Counted from the stretch's first letter, positions 44,043 through 52,533 are shown. The stretch: 64,000 nt of DNA from Streptococcus sp. Marseille-Q0941 (GCF_943736975.1 NZ_CALSFO010000003.1:558001-622000); one strand, 5' to 3'. Notes: generated from the sequence alone by a model not told the origin. Numbers and translations are program-made.

Positions 44043-44690
44043 GGTCATCTGAAAAAGGAAACCAAGGTAACGTATGTCGCACACCAACCTTTCCGTCTGC
44101 AGAACCAGTATGCTGACCATGAGACAGAGTTCCACTACAACTTCTTCAGGTACTATGAGCCTGATACGGGGCGATTTGTGAATCAGGATCCGATTGGGTT
44201 GTTGGGTGGGGAGAATCTATATCAGTTTGCGCCGAACGTGCAGGGATGGGTTGATATTTTTGGTCTATATAATGCTCAGAAATGTGCATCAATTGCAGCT
44301 AGAATAGAAAATCTTAAATACGAAATATACGTAAAACGTATTCACGCACTTGAGAGTAATCCAAATAATTTACCGTGGCGAATTGGTCCAGGAGAAGCTC
44401 TTAGAGATACTGTCCGAGGTCATGTAGAGCTACTGAATGCTGCGTATAGTAAACTAGCTAAAGCCGAAAAAGAGTGGGTTGATAATGGTTGCGACAAACC
44501 ACTTCCTCCTTCTTCTCCCGTAACAAAATGCACTAATTGCTCCACTGAAGAGAAACCATCTACTAATAATGATGCTTTAACAGCAATCGCCCTTGTTGGA
44601 ACTGTTGTGCTAGTTAGTGTTTATATATATTCAACGGTGGGAGTATGTGGTGCTTTTGTGGTAGGAGGAAGTCTCGTAGGAGCAATGTGA
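44043..44690 (+). CDS. Rhs core end plus Pro-rich tip with hydrophobic end (possible pore former, copy 2)
   Basis: Clean frame: [60 protein letters not shown]. Tip: [73 protein letters not shown], then [20 protein letters not shown] and [13 protein letters not shown]. It shares NP-NLP....PG...RD.V.GH.E.L and DN.CD.PPP with the 19913 tip, and both end in hydrophobic segments. Confidence 0.65.
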   Translation, partial: GHLKKETKVTYVAHQPFRLQNQYADHETEFHYNFFRYYEPDTGRFVNQDPIGLLGGENLYQFAPNVQGWVDIFGLYNAQKCASIAARIENLKYEIYVKRIHALESNPNNLPWRIGPGEALRDTVRGHVELLNAAYSKLAKAEKEWVDNGCDKPLPPSSPVTKCTNCSTEEKPSTNNDALTAIALVGTVVLVSVYIYSTVGVCGAFVVGGSLVGAM

Positions 44691-44721
44691 AGTTTAATAT
44701 TGATATAGGAGCATGATAGTT

Positions 44722-45258
44722 ATGAGCAATAGTGATTTTTATATACAAAATATGATTGAAGCTTCTTTAGAACAAGAAGATTTCAGCCAAATAATTATAC
44801 TACTAGATTCACTACCATCTAAAAATATACGTAGAGCATTGTATTTATTATCAGAAATATTCCCAAATAAAATAGAAATTACTGAGAATGAATTTAAATT
44901 TATTAAATATATATTATCCAATAATAAATTTATAGTAGTTCAAAGCATCTCTGATTTTCTGAGAGCAATATCTATACTCAACTTTAATGACCTACAAAAA
45001 CAGGAAATTGCTGATTTGATTTTTCAAAATCTAAATATTTTAAGCAAAAATTGTGATTTTGAGTTAAATGTACTAATAACAAAATTAATAGAACCCAATA
45101 AATTTTTTATGCAAGTTGAGAAAATTAAAAATAATTTAGATGATTATTCAAGAAAATATTTATTAGATTTTATTTTTTATGAGAAAGAATATCTTGAAAA
45201 TGGCTTTAATGAAGATGAAATAAATGATTTCATAAAATTTTTGAGCAATCCTAGATAA
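44722..45258 (+). CDS. Immunity protein for the Pro-rich tip (copy 2)
   Basis: Start at MSNSDFYIQNMIEASLEQED, 10 nt behind GGAG (44713 is the alternative). About 178 residues, all helical (IIILLDSLPSKNIRRALYLL; LNVLITKLIEPNKFFMQVEK). Same length and helical plan as the 20593 protein. Confidence 0.55.
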   Translation: MSNSDFYIQNMIEASLEQEDFSQIIILLDSLPSKNIRRALYLLSEIFPNKIEITENEFKFIKYILSNNKFIVVQSISDFLRAISILNFNDLQKQEIADLIFQNLNILSKNCDFELNVLITKLIEPNKFFMQVEKIKNNLDDYSRKYLLDFIFYEKEYLENGFNEDEINDFIKFLSNPR

Positions 45259-45262
45259 AATA

Positions 45263-45529
45263 GCAAGTCGTAGCCTGCATGAAACCTCCAATTCCGCCTT
45301 AGCGTGAGTGCGGTACGCACGAATGCGGTTTAGCTGTCTAAACTACACCAACGAAGACGGAGAAAGCCACCAACAAACCTACTGCTTCCACTGCGACCAA
45401 ATCGGCATCCCGCGCGAGATGACCGATATCCATGGTAATCTCTTATGGTACGGCGAATATACCGCCTGGGGTCATCTGAAAAAAGATGAGAGGGTTTATA
45501 AGGATACGCATCCCAAGAGGCCCTTATAA
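45263..45529 (+). pseudogene. Boundary element and Rhs core, tip lost
   Basis: GCAAGTCGTAGCCTGCATG, GTGCGGTACGCACG, then core NYTNEDGESHQQTYCFHCDQ, IHGNLLWYGEYTAWGHLKKD, ERVYKDTHPKRPL stop. Last core copy before the non-Rhs segment at 45.5 kb. Confidence 0.7.
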
Positions 45530-45775
45530 AAAATTCGTCTCAAGAATAACTATAACATCCATCTAATACAAAAATCGCCTTATATTCTTCTTGTTATTGA
45601 GGATATTGATGCCTTTAAAACTGGAGCTATTAACCTCTTTCATGACTTACTTGATCCTGATAAAAAGTATCTGATTTATCGTGATTTTATCAAAACATAT
45701 CGCAATATGACTCCGATTGAAAAAATTGAATTTTTCAAAAAGAAGACCGTCAAGGAAATCGTAGCAAAAAAATAA
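45530..45775 (+). pseudogene. C-terminal remnant of an unidentified gene
   Basis: 81 codons without start, in the same frame as the core but after its stop: RLKNNYNIHLIQKSPYILLV, IEDIDAFKTGAINLFHDLLD, TYRNMTPIEKIEFFKKKTVK. It has no Rhs features, and codon use and content look streptococcal. Could be the residue of the gene into which, or with which, the toxin-antitoxin module arrived. Confidence 0.35.
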
Positions 45776-45808
45776 GCTGTGGTATATATTTAGTGATGAG
45801 ACAACGCT

Positions 45809-45913
45809 ATGAGAAAAACACTTTTTGGCTGGATGCTTGCATTTTCTGCATTACGCTTTCTTGACCGCTCAGTACGTCAGTCAACTAAAGCACTACGACG
45901 TCTATTGAAATAA
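45809..45913 (+). CDS. Short hydrophobic-basic peptide
   Basis: 34 codons: MRKTLFGWMLAFSALRFLDR, SVRQSTKALRRLLK. A hydrophobic start and basic end. No clear ribosome site (GTGATGAGACAACGCT). Followed directly by a terminator. It might be an unrecognised small peptide or the end of the older gene. Confidence 0.3.
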   Translation: MRKTLFGWMLAFSALRFLDRSVRQSTKALRRLLK

Positions 45914-45917
45914 CTTC

Positions 45918-45945
45918 GTTCTGTTATCAAACAGAACTTTTTTTC
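45918..45945 (+). terminator. Rho-independent terminator
   Basis: GTTCTGTT (45918-45925), loop ATCA, AACAGAAC (45930-45937), then seven T. It insulates the following toxin-antitoxin promoter from read-through. Confidence 0.8.
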
Positions 45946-45993
45946 TTGATTAAAATCTATATCTCGTATATAATTAATCTATAACGTATAGAT
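45946..45993 (+). promoter_or_regulatory. Promoter and operator palindrome of the toxin-antitoxin module
   Basis: TTGATT (45946-45951), 17-nt spacer, TATAAT (45969-45974). A perfect palindrome ATCTATA-ACG-TATAGAT (45977-45993) covers the expected start point. Antitoxin autoregulation through such a site is usual for RelB/DinJ (ribbon-helix-helix) antitoxins. Confidence 0.75.
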
Positions 45994-46005
45994 TGGAGAT
46001 ATATC

Positions 46006-46290
46006 ATGGCTATAACTTTATCGAAACAATACAATTTTAAACTGAATGAAACCACTATGGAACAAGCTCGAAGTATTATCAAGGAAAAGGGAATGACAAT
46101 GACAGATGCTATTTCTTTATTTGTGGAGCAAATAGTCCTGGAGCAAGATTTGCCTATTAAGACGGCCGAAGATCTACATAGAGAACAGTTGATTGAAGAA
46201 TTACAAGCCCAATCTGAACGTGTCTTGAGAGAATACGAGGCAGGCGAAGGAACTTCGCTAGACGATATGAGGATACGTTATGGCTTATAA
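46006..46290 (+). CDS. RelB/DinJ-family antitoxin
   Basis: 94 residues. The N-terminal FKLNETTMEQARSIIKEKGM then TMTDAISLFVEQIV is a ribbon-helix-helix DNA-binding module. The acidic C-terminus (EELQAQSERVLREYEAGEGT) would wrap the toxin. GGAG 7 nt before the ATG; overlaps the toxin gene by 11 bp. Confidence 0.8.
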   Translation: MAITLSKQYNFKLNETTMEQARSIIKEKGMTMTDAISLFVEQIVLEQDLPIKTAEDLHREQLIEELQAQSERVLREYEAGEGTSLDDMRIRYGL

Positions 46291-46633
46291 AGTGATTGCT
46301 TCAAAAGAGGTCGAGGAGGCTATCGATAATATACACAACTATATAGCTACGGTACTTCTATCCCCTCAATCCGCCAAAAATACTGTGGCTAAAATCTTAG
46401 ACAGCTTAAAAAGTTTAGAGATTTTTCCTGAAGCAGGCTTTGACGCTGATGAGAGAATCGGAGTAAAGATCAACAGCAAGTATCCCTCACGAGGAAAAAT
46501 TATAGACCAATATGTTTTGCTTTACTTCATTGACCAAAAACGAAACACTATTTTTTTATCTCACCTATTCCATACTAAAAGTGACTACGTCACTTTGTTA
46601 CAAAAAGACAATAAAAAAAGCCCAAATACTTGA
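46280..46633 (+). CDS. RelE/ParE-family toxin
   Basis: 117 residues: YKVIASKEVEEAIDNIHNYI, SAKNTVAKILDSLKSLEIFP, NSKYPSRGKIIDQYVLLYFI, TIFLSHLFHTKSDYVTLL. The helical hairpin and closing strands fit the RelE/ParE superfamily; whether it is an mRNA interferase or a gyrase poison cannot be told. Translationally coupled to the antitoxin. This pair is unrelated to the Rhs cassettes around it. Confidence 0.8.
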   Translation: MAYKVIASKEVEEAIDNIHNYIATVLLSPQSAKNTVAKILDSLKSLEIFPEAGFDADERIGVKINSKYPSRGKIIDQYVLLYFIDQKRNTIFLSHLFHTKSDYVTLLQKDNKKSPNT

Positions 46634-46740
46634 GACAACTTTCTTAATGTTATAAGCTCTGAAACATTAATTGTTGGTGATGTTTTGGTTTAAAAATACG
46701 ATAAATATAATTTTTTACAACTATATTTCCTTTAGAAATG

Positions 46741-46770
46741 TTGATTTAATAAAGATTTAAACACTATAGA
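46741..46770 (+). promoter_or_regulatory. Predicted promoter for 46813
   Basis: TTGATT (46741-46746), 18-nt spacer, TATAGA (46765-46770). The gene starts 42 bp downstream behind TTGGAGCAAG. Confidence 0.5.
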
Positions 46771-46812
46771 GTATGTCTTTGTAAAATACGGTTTAAAATT
46801 GGAGCAAGTAAA

Positions 46813-47190
46813 ATGAAAAAATTACTGATTGGAATGATTGGAACTATTTTACTTTTGACAGGAGCTTTAAAAATGTCACAACCACTTAAAAAAAATACTC
46901 AATATAATGATTTGACTGTTAGATACTTTTTAGGAATAACTTTTCCTAAGTATAACCATCCTGCAAAATTGTATGATGAAATCAATTTAGATAAGGTAGA
47001 CAATATCAGAAAAAGCAAAGAGACTATATCTTATTACATTGGGTTTTTTAAAGATGGAAAATTAATTAAATTTGAGAAATATAGTAATGATAATAAAATA
47101 ATGGATTTTGTTTATGAATATGATGAGATGGGAAATCTGATCAAAATTTATAAAAATAACATTGAGGTAAGAAAACCGCTCCAAAAGTGA
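46813..47190 (+). CDS. Exported protein with YD-like motif, unknown
   Basis: 125 residues. MKKLLIGMIGTILLLTGALK is a signal peptide or N-terminal anchor (no lipobox Cys). The C-terminus has YYIGFFKDGKLIKFEKYSND and FVYEYDEMGNLIKIYKNN, a YwqK/YD-repeat-like motif. It has its own promoter and strong ribosome site, unlike most array genes. Role unknown. Confidence 0.5.
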   Translation: MKKLLIGMIGTILLLTGALKMSQPLKKNTQYNDLTVRYFLGITFPKYNHPAKLYDEINLDKVDNIRKSKETISYYIGFFKDGKLIKFEKYSNDNKIMDFVYEYDEMGNLIKIYKNNIEVRKPLQK

Positions 47191-47239
47191 AGGGAGAAGA
47201 AAAAAACTGTTGCTTGTTAAATTGTTAAAGGAGGTTGTT

Positions 47240-47722
47240 ATGCTTAGTTTTTATGATTGCGATAAAAATTTATCTGAAAATGATTTCAATGAGATTGAAA
47301 AAAATTTAGAAGTATCTTTTCCAGCTTCATTCAAGTCACATTACTTCAAATGGAATGGAGGTACTCCCAATCTTTCATGTTTTGTCAATGATAATATCGA
47401 TTATGACTATATTGAAATTCGCGACTTCATTCCAATGAAATATTCTAAGCAGTTTGAGGATGATCCAGATTTTACATTGGAAGGAAGAGCTATAAATGAA
47501 TGGACAGTTAATGAGTTACCTATAAATCTGATTCCTTTTGCTTTTGATTGGGGAGGAAATTACATCTGTTTAGAAAAAAATAGTTGGCAAATTATTTATT
47601 ATGTAAGGGATGTATGGAGTGAAAATATATCAAGAGAAGCTAATTTTAAAAAAAATTCAATTATTATTGCGAAATCATTTGAGGAGTTTTTAAATTATTT
47701 AGAAGAAAATCCTGATGATTGA
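47240..47722 (+). CDS. SUKH immunity protein
   Basis: Start at [20 protein letters not shown] with AAAGGAGG upstream. [55 protein letters not shown] follow the SMI1/KNR4 pattern. No toxin precedes it. Confidence 0.75.
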   Translation: MLSFYDCDKNLSENDFNEIEKNLEVSFPASFKSHYFKWNGGTPNLSCFVNDNIDYDYIEIRDFIPMKYSKQFEDDPDFTLEGRAINEWTVNELPINLIPFAFDWGGNYICLEKNSWQIIYYVRDVWSENISREANFKKNSIIIAKSFEEFLNYLEENPDD

Positions 47723-47759
47723 TAAACTGGCGTAGCGTCGTATATATAGTAGGTGTAAT

Positions 47760-48091
47760 AAGCCATAGCTCGCATGAAGCCTTCAATCTTGAAGAAGGAT
47801 GTGTGCAGCTAGCCATAGCCCACTACTTCCACTGCGACCAAATCGGCATCCCAAGAGAGATGACCGACAAGGACGGCAATTTGTTGTGGTTCGGCAACTA
47901 CACCGGCTGGGGTTGTCTGAAATATTTCTTCCCTAACAATCTAAGCCAAAACCGCCTACGAATACGGCCAAGACAGTCATACTCAAAAAATACAGGAACG
48001 TAAAAACAGATTAAACAACCTAAAAAAGAGCATAAAGAAAATTGCGTCACGAGTATTAAATAAAATTCAGATATTGAATTTATCAACTTAG
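47760..48091 (+). pseudogene. Boundary element variant, core fragment and toxin tail
   Basis: GCCATAGCTCGCATG variant, core [34 protein letters not shown], then a frame change. A tail from 47945: [47 protein letters not shown] stop. Confidence 0.6.
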
Positions 48092-48108
48092 AACTATAGG
48101 TATTGTTA

Positions 48109-48495
48109 ATGAAAAAAGAATTATTATGTATTTTAAAAAAATATGAAACGCATCCTGATTTTTTGGGTGACACTATTGAAGATGTAAATCAAGTAGGTGG
48201 TATGGATGATACAGTTTTACATATTGCAGCCAGAAATAATTCTTTAAATGATGCTCTTGTATTTCTTCAAAATGGGGCATTGATCGATCTTAAAGGGGAC
48301 TTAGGATATACTCCCCTACATTATGCATGCATGTTTGGAAATATAGAAATGGTGAAATTACTCCTTGACAATGGTTCTGATAAAAATATACAAAATGAAT
48401 TTGGGGAAAATGCCCTTAGAATAGCAATTAACTCATCCAATGAAAATAAAGAGAAGATAGTTAAACTATTAAATAATTTTAAAAAACGTAAATAA
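48109..48495 (+). CDS. Ankyrin-repeat immunity protein
   Basis: Start MKKELLCILKKYETHPDFLG. Ankyrin units: DDTVLHIAARNNSLNDALVF; LGYTPLHYACMFGNIEMVKL; FGENALRIAINSSNENKEKI. Ankyrin immunity proteins occur in many polymorphic toxin loci. 128 residues. Confidence 0.75.
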   Translation: MKKELLCILKKYETHPDFLGDTIEDVNQVGGMDDTVLHIAARNNSLNDALVFLQNGALIDLKGDLGYTPLHYACMFGNIEMVKLLLDNGSDKNIQNEFGENALRIAINSSNENKEKIVKLLNNFKKRK

Positions 48496-48610
48496 AAAAT
48501 AAATTATAAATCAATCTTGGTGGGCTATAGCATGCATGAACCCCCTAATCTTAACAATATGGTATTGAAGGAAATATGCTTCTATCAAAAAATTTATGGA
48601 GGATACTTTT

Positions 48611-49126
48611 GTGTTCAAATTAAAATTATTTCCCGAGGATTTTTTTAATCTATGTATTAAGCGTAAAGTAGAAATTAAAAAGTTAGATAAACTTCCTAAA
48701 CTGGATAACAACTATTTGTTATTTATTGCTAACTATCAGGATGTAGAGATAATACCTGATATTTCTCTTTTTAATTATGAAGAAGCTTTAAATGAAAATA
48801 GATACTTAGAGTGTCATTATCCCGAAATATCAAGGTCTTTTTGGAGTATTGGACAAGCGGGGCAGGGAGATGGATGGTTTTTAAATAAAATAGATAATAC
48901 CATTTTGCATTATAATCATGATAGTGGAGAATATACCAAATCTGGATTTACAAATTTAGGGATAGATTTCTCACAATTTATCCATTTGGCTCTCTTATAC
49001 CGAGATTTAGAACACCTATTAGATGAAGGAGATACACTAACGGATAATATAAAAACTGAGTTTATATATTCAGTAAATAGTATAAGCAATAATTTGTTTA
49101 ATGTTTATCCATTTAAGTATTTTTAA
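48611..49126 (+). CDS. SUKH-like immunity protein
   Basis: GTG start chosen because GGAGG lies 8 nt upstream; ATG at 48596 contains that GGAGG and is the alternative. FWSIGQAGQGDGWFLNKIDN, TILHYNHDSGEYTKSGFTNL, DFSQFIHLALLYRDLE match the distal SUKH pattern. A degenerate boundary element precedes it, no toxin. Confidence 0.65.
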   Translation: MFKLKLFPEDFFNLCIKRKVEIKKLDKLPKLDNNYLLFIANYQDVEIIPDISLFNYEEALNENRYLECHYPEISRSFWSIGQAGQGDGWFLNKIDNTILHYNHDSGEYTKSGFTNLGIDFSQFIHLALLYRDLEHLLDEGDTLTDNIKTEFIYSVNSISNNLFNVYPFKYF

Positions 49127-49188
49127 TTGGAATATTCAATAAATTTATTAAGCAAGCCGTAGCCCACACAAAACTTTCAGTCCTGACG

Positions 49189-49536
49189 TATCATGTAAGT
49201 GGAGAACTGAAAGGGAGATACCCTCATGGCGTGCCCTTTAATATGTTTGGATTACCTGATTTTAGTCGTTATTCAGTGAAAAATGTTATTATTGGTAAGT
49301 CTATTAGTGAATATAAAGATTTTAAGAAAGCAAATATATTGGCTTTTGGAAAAAATAATCCTTTTCGTTCAAAAGCTCCTCCAGGTTTTGTTTGGCATCA
49401 TGATACAGGAGGGGTGATGAGACTACTTCCTAAAGATATACATAAGTCTGTGAAACATACAGGCAGTGCGGTCCAACATCAAACAAGGAAGGGAAAAGGG
49501 AAAAGGGAAAAGGGAAAAGGGAAAAGGAAAACGTAA
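49189..49536 (+). CDS. WHH-type nuclease tip, fused to boundary element, with heptanucleotide repeat
   Basis: The frame opens inside the boundary element (CCTGACG then TATCATGTAAG): SYHVSGELKGRYPHGVPFNM, FGLPDFSRYSVKNVIIGKSI, KANILAFGKNNPFRSKAPPG, FVWHHDTGGVMRLLPKDIHK, VKHTGS. GfvWHHd..G.M.L.P..IH..V.HtG is a complete WHH nuclease core. The end runs through a GGGAAAA repeat, giving ...KGKRKT here. Shifting by one unit gives GKRKGKC, the tail type seen in other tips. Confidence 0.7.
   Translation, partial: YHVSGELKGRYPHGVPFNMFGLPDFSRYSVKNVIIGKSISEYKDFKKANILAFGKNNPFRSKAPPGFVWHHDTGGVMRLLPKDIHKSVKHTGSAVQHQTRKGKGKREKGKGKRKT
49491..49525 (+). repeat. Heptanucleotide repeat (GGGAAAA)5
   Basis: Five perfect 7-bp units followed by a partial GGAAAA. 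Each gain or loss changes frame by one. Losing one unit or gaining two would change the toxin C-terminus from KRKT to GKRKGKC. Slippage-prone. Confidence 0.85.
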
Positions 49537-49586
49537 AGGAAAGTGTTAAATAACTTAGTAAAATTAGTATTAGGAGTAATTTAAAA

Positions 49587-50072
49587 ATGAATATTAAATT
49601 TAAGAAATTTGGTTTGAGCCCAGATGACATACAACAGATGAAAAATTATGGAATTTTGCCAGATAAGAGGACTTTAAGAAGTTTAAGTAAAGCATATAAT
49701 TCAATCAACCCTAGTATTGAAGATATTATTAAATTTCAAGATAAATTAGGTTTTAAGATTGATACGGATTATGTTGATTTTTTGCTTAAAAATAATGGAG
49801 GAGTTCCATCCAAGATTAGAATAAAAGGCAATAAGATGGTCATTGATCATTTTTTGTCTTTTAAGTCTGATTATAAACTTAACTCTATCATTGATATATA
49901 TCCCGATTTTCAACAATATGGATTGCCTATTGCAAATACTCCTTCAGGTGATAGTATCATTTTATCTTCAGATGGAAAAATTCGTTTTTTTAATCATAAT
50001 ATCGACTCTATTGATGAAGAGATCGGAGTGATTGCAGATAATTTTTTAGAATTGCTTGAAAAATTATATTAG
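49587..50072 (+). CDS. SUKH immunity protein
   Basis: 161 residues. NPSIEDIIKFQDKLGFKIDT, DYVDFLLKNNGGVPSKIRIK, YGLPIANTPSGDSIILSSDG, NFLELLEKLY are the SMI1/KNR4 landmarks. Partner of the WHH tip 50 bp upstream. Confidence 0.75.
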   Translation: MNIKFKKFGLSPDDIQQMKNYGILPDKRTLRSLSKAYNSINPSIEDIIKFQDKLGFKIDTDYVDFLLKNNGGVPSKIRIKGNKMVIDHFLSFKSDYKLNSIIDIYPDFQQYGLPIANTPSGDSIILSSDGKIRFFNHNIDSIDEEIGVIADNFLELLEKLY

Positions 50073-50093
50073 TAATCTATATTCTGTATAAAG

Positions 50094-50582
50094 CAAGCCG
50101 TAGCCCACACAAAACCTTAAGTCCTGACGTAGGGTATGTGCAGTACGCACGCACGCGGTTTCTGCTTTTCAGACGACCTCGAAGAGGAAATCGTATTCGT
50201 TTGGGACGGCAGATATACCCATATCTACACCGTTCCCGACAGCTACGATCCCTTTGCGCAAGTCCACGACTGGACAACCGAAGACGGCGAAAGCTGACAA
50301 CAAACCCACTACTTCCACTGCTACCAAATCGGTGTACAGAGAGAAATGACCGATGGTGAAGGCAACCTGGTTTGGTTCGGGGATTATTATGGTTGGGGTA
50401 AACTGAAGAGCGAAACGAACGTAACGGGAACGGCGCACCAACCCTTCCGATTGCAAAACCAATATGCCGACCTCGAGACGGGGTTGCATTACAACTTCTT
50501 CAGTTATTACGAGCCTGAGGCGGGTCGGCTTGTTAATGAAGAGACCATATTCTCAAAAATGGTTGTAAAAATCTTCCAATAA
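50094..50582 (+). pseudogene. Boundary element, DUS and long Rhs core, tip lost
   Basis: GCAAGCCGTAGCCCAC, GACGTAGGGTATGTGCAGTA, TTCAGACGACCT at 50168-50179 (AG-mucDUS). Core: [93 protein letters not shown] and a stop. The toxin is gone. Confidence 0.7.
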
Positions 50583-50617
50583 TTTAACATTCTATGCTAC
50601 AGAAAAGGAAAAGTATT

Positions 50618-51199
50618 ATGAAAATCTTTAATTGGGAAAAAAACAGAACTTTATATAGATATCTTAAGAATGGTGATTTATTTTGTTTTAAAATAGCTGA
50701 TAAATTATTCGGTTACGGTAGAATAATCGCTAAAAATAAGCTTGGTGCCACTGTAGGAATTTTTGATTTGTTTACTTCAAGCCCAGTTGAGCTATTCGAT
50801 TATAAAAATGCTGGAAATTACCCAATTTTATTCAAAACCGTTTTAGACTGTCATACCTTATTTGAATCAAAGCTAGAGTCAGACTGGCGGATAATTGCTC
50901 AAGATCCCGATTACCAAGATCCAACCCCAAGTGAAATTACTTCCATTAATCCTGCTTTAGGAGTGGCTCACAATGCAGATTTTTCCATTGCACAAAAAAT
51001 AGATGAAGAGGAAGGTAAACAAAGAATATTCGAGAGAATTGAATTACGTGAAACACCAAGAAGTCATTATCATATCCTAAGTTTGCTTATTCGTTATAAA
51101 CCAGAAATTTTTAATTTACCTATTGAATCATTTGCAGAATTTGGAGATTTTATTTCGGATGAGTTTCAAAAAATTCACCACCGGAATTTAAAAGCGTGA
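50618..51199 (+). CDS. Imm26-type immunity protein (copy 2)
   Basis: Start MKIFNWEKNRTLYRYLKNGD behind AAAAGGAAAAG. GYGRIIAKNKLGATVGIFDL, WRIIAQDPDYQDP, RSHYHILSLLIRYKPEIFNL parallel the 29172 protein throughout. Orphan: the core before it ends without a tip. Confidence 0.7.
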   Translation: MKIFNWEKNRTLYRYLKNGDLFCFKIADKLFGYGRIIAKNKLGATVGIFDLFTSSPVELFDYKNAGNYPILFKTVLDCHTLFESKLESDWRIIAQDPDYQDPTPSEITSINPALGVAHNADFSIAQKIDEEEGKQRIFERIELRETPRSHYHILSLLIRYKPEIFNLPIESFAEFGDFISDEFQKIHHRNLKA

Positions 51200-51202
51200 A
51201 AA

Positions 51203-51904
51203 GCAAGCCGTAGCCCACACAAAACCTTAAGTCCTGATGTGGAGTGTGTGCGGTACGCACGCACGCGGTTTTTGCTGTTTAGATGACCTCAATCTTCTCT
51301 TTGGGATCGTCTGAAAAAGGGCGAGAGGATTTATAAGGATGTATATCAGCCGTTCAGATTGCAAAATCAGTATTCTGATGAAGAAACCGGGCTGCATTAC
51401 AACTTCTTCAGGTATTACAAGCCTGATACAGGTCGGTTTGTGAATCAGGACCTGATTGGGTTGTGGGGTGGGGAGAATTTGTATACTTTTTCTCCTAATA
51501 CACAATCTTGGGTAGATTTTTTAGGTCTTCGCGGTGTTTATTTTTTTACAGACATGACCCAATCATATATTGGTAAAGGTCCTTTATCACGAATGAGACG
51601 ATCAATTAGGTATAGAACTGGGCCTAAACAATCAAATCCAATGTCTAAACCTACTGCTTGTGTCCATGTTAAATTAAAAAGCGGTAAAATGGCACTTATG
51701 GTAGAAGCCTGATTAATGGCGATTCATAATGCAAAATTAAATCCATCATTTATGAACAAAATACTCTCAAATGGTGTAAAACTATATGCTGATAAAAATA
51801 CTACTGCTAGAGAAAGAAATATAGCCGATCGTTATGCAAAAGTTACTCGAAAGGGAATTTCTTGGGATAGCAAACAAAGAAATGCACCTTGTTCAAGATG
51901 TTAA
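51203..51904 (+). pseudogene. Boundary element, Rhs core and GIY-YIG-like tip with one TGA
   Basis: GTGTGCGGTACGCACGCAC hairpin copy. Core [60 protein letters not shown]. Tip: LRGVY-FFTDMTQSYIGKG, PLSRMRRSIRYRTGP, ACVHVKLKSGKMALMVEA, TGA (51710-51712), then in the same frame LMAIHNAKLNPSFMNKILSN, KGISWDSKQRNAPCSRC. GVY.F......YIGKG..SRM..S...R fits GIY-YIG. The TGA replaces a probable CGA. Confidence 0.65.
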
Positions 51905-51954
51905 CCAAGTGTTGACGGTGCTGGCGGTGTATATGATTAATGAAAGGATAAATT

Positions 51955-52500
51955 ATGAATATAGAATTGCATATTGAAAAAGTACAATCTCTTTTAGATC
52001 AAATGGATCTACAAAAGAAATGTAAATTTTCAGCTTGGTGCTGTAATACACTACTTCTTGAGAAAAAGATAAAAGAAAATATGACTAAAATAACTAATTC
52101 AAACGAGAACTACCAACTCTGTGATGCTATTATTAAAGCTGGTTGGTATGATTTCTCCCAAATAAATATTGGAATCTCTCAAAAAGCTATAGAAGATATA
52201 AATTGGGATGATGATGACCCATTAAATGATATGGTAGAAACACAAGGAACTATAGAATTATTAGCTTCGATTCGAAATATGTTACTAGGTATACAACAAA
52301 AATCATCTGATAGTTATTACTTTGCTGCATGTGCTGAAAACGTAATTAACTGGAAAGATGCTTTAGCGAATTTCCCATACTCCGAAGATGGCAAAATAGA
52401 GGAGGAAAATTTAAAACGTGAATATGAAATTCAATTGTTATTTTTAGATGATTTAAGTAATAATCTAATTACTTTACAGGATCTTAAAAAATATAGATAA
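51955..52500 (+). CDS. Putative immunity protein, DUF416-like
   Basis: 181 residues, helical: VQSLLDQMDLQKKCKFSAWC, QGTIELLASIRNMLLGIQQK, LKREYEIQLLFLDDLSNNL. Reminiscent of DUF416 (YjaG-like) proteins and of the 55395 protein; tentative. GAAAGG ribosome site. Confidence 0.4.
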   Translation: MNIELHIEKVQSLLDQMDLQKKCKFSAWCCNTLLLEKKIKENMTKITNSNENYQLCDAIIKAGWYDFSQINIGISQKAIEDINWDDDDPLNDMVETQGTIELLASIRNMLLGIQQKSSDSYYFAACAENVINWKDALANFPYSEDGKIEEENLKREYEIQLLFLDDLSNNLITLQDLKKYR

Positions 52501-52533
52501 ACAGATATAAGTCTAAGCAGCCTAAAATCGTTT

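Noticed and set aside
9246..51712. TGA recoding (alternative genetic code)
   Set aside because: TGA ends many intact genes here, and TAG and TAA also interrupt tips; nonsense decay explains the pattern better.
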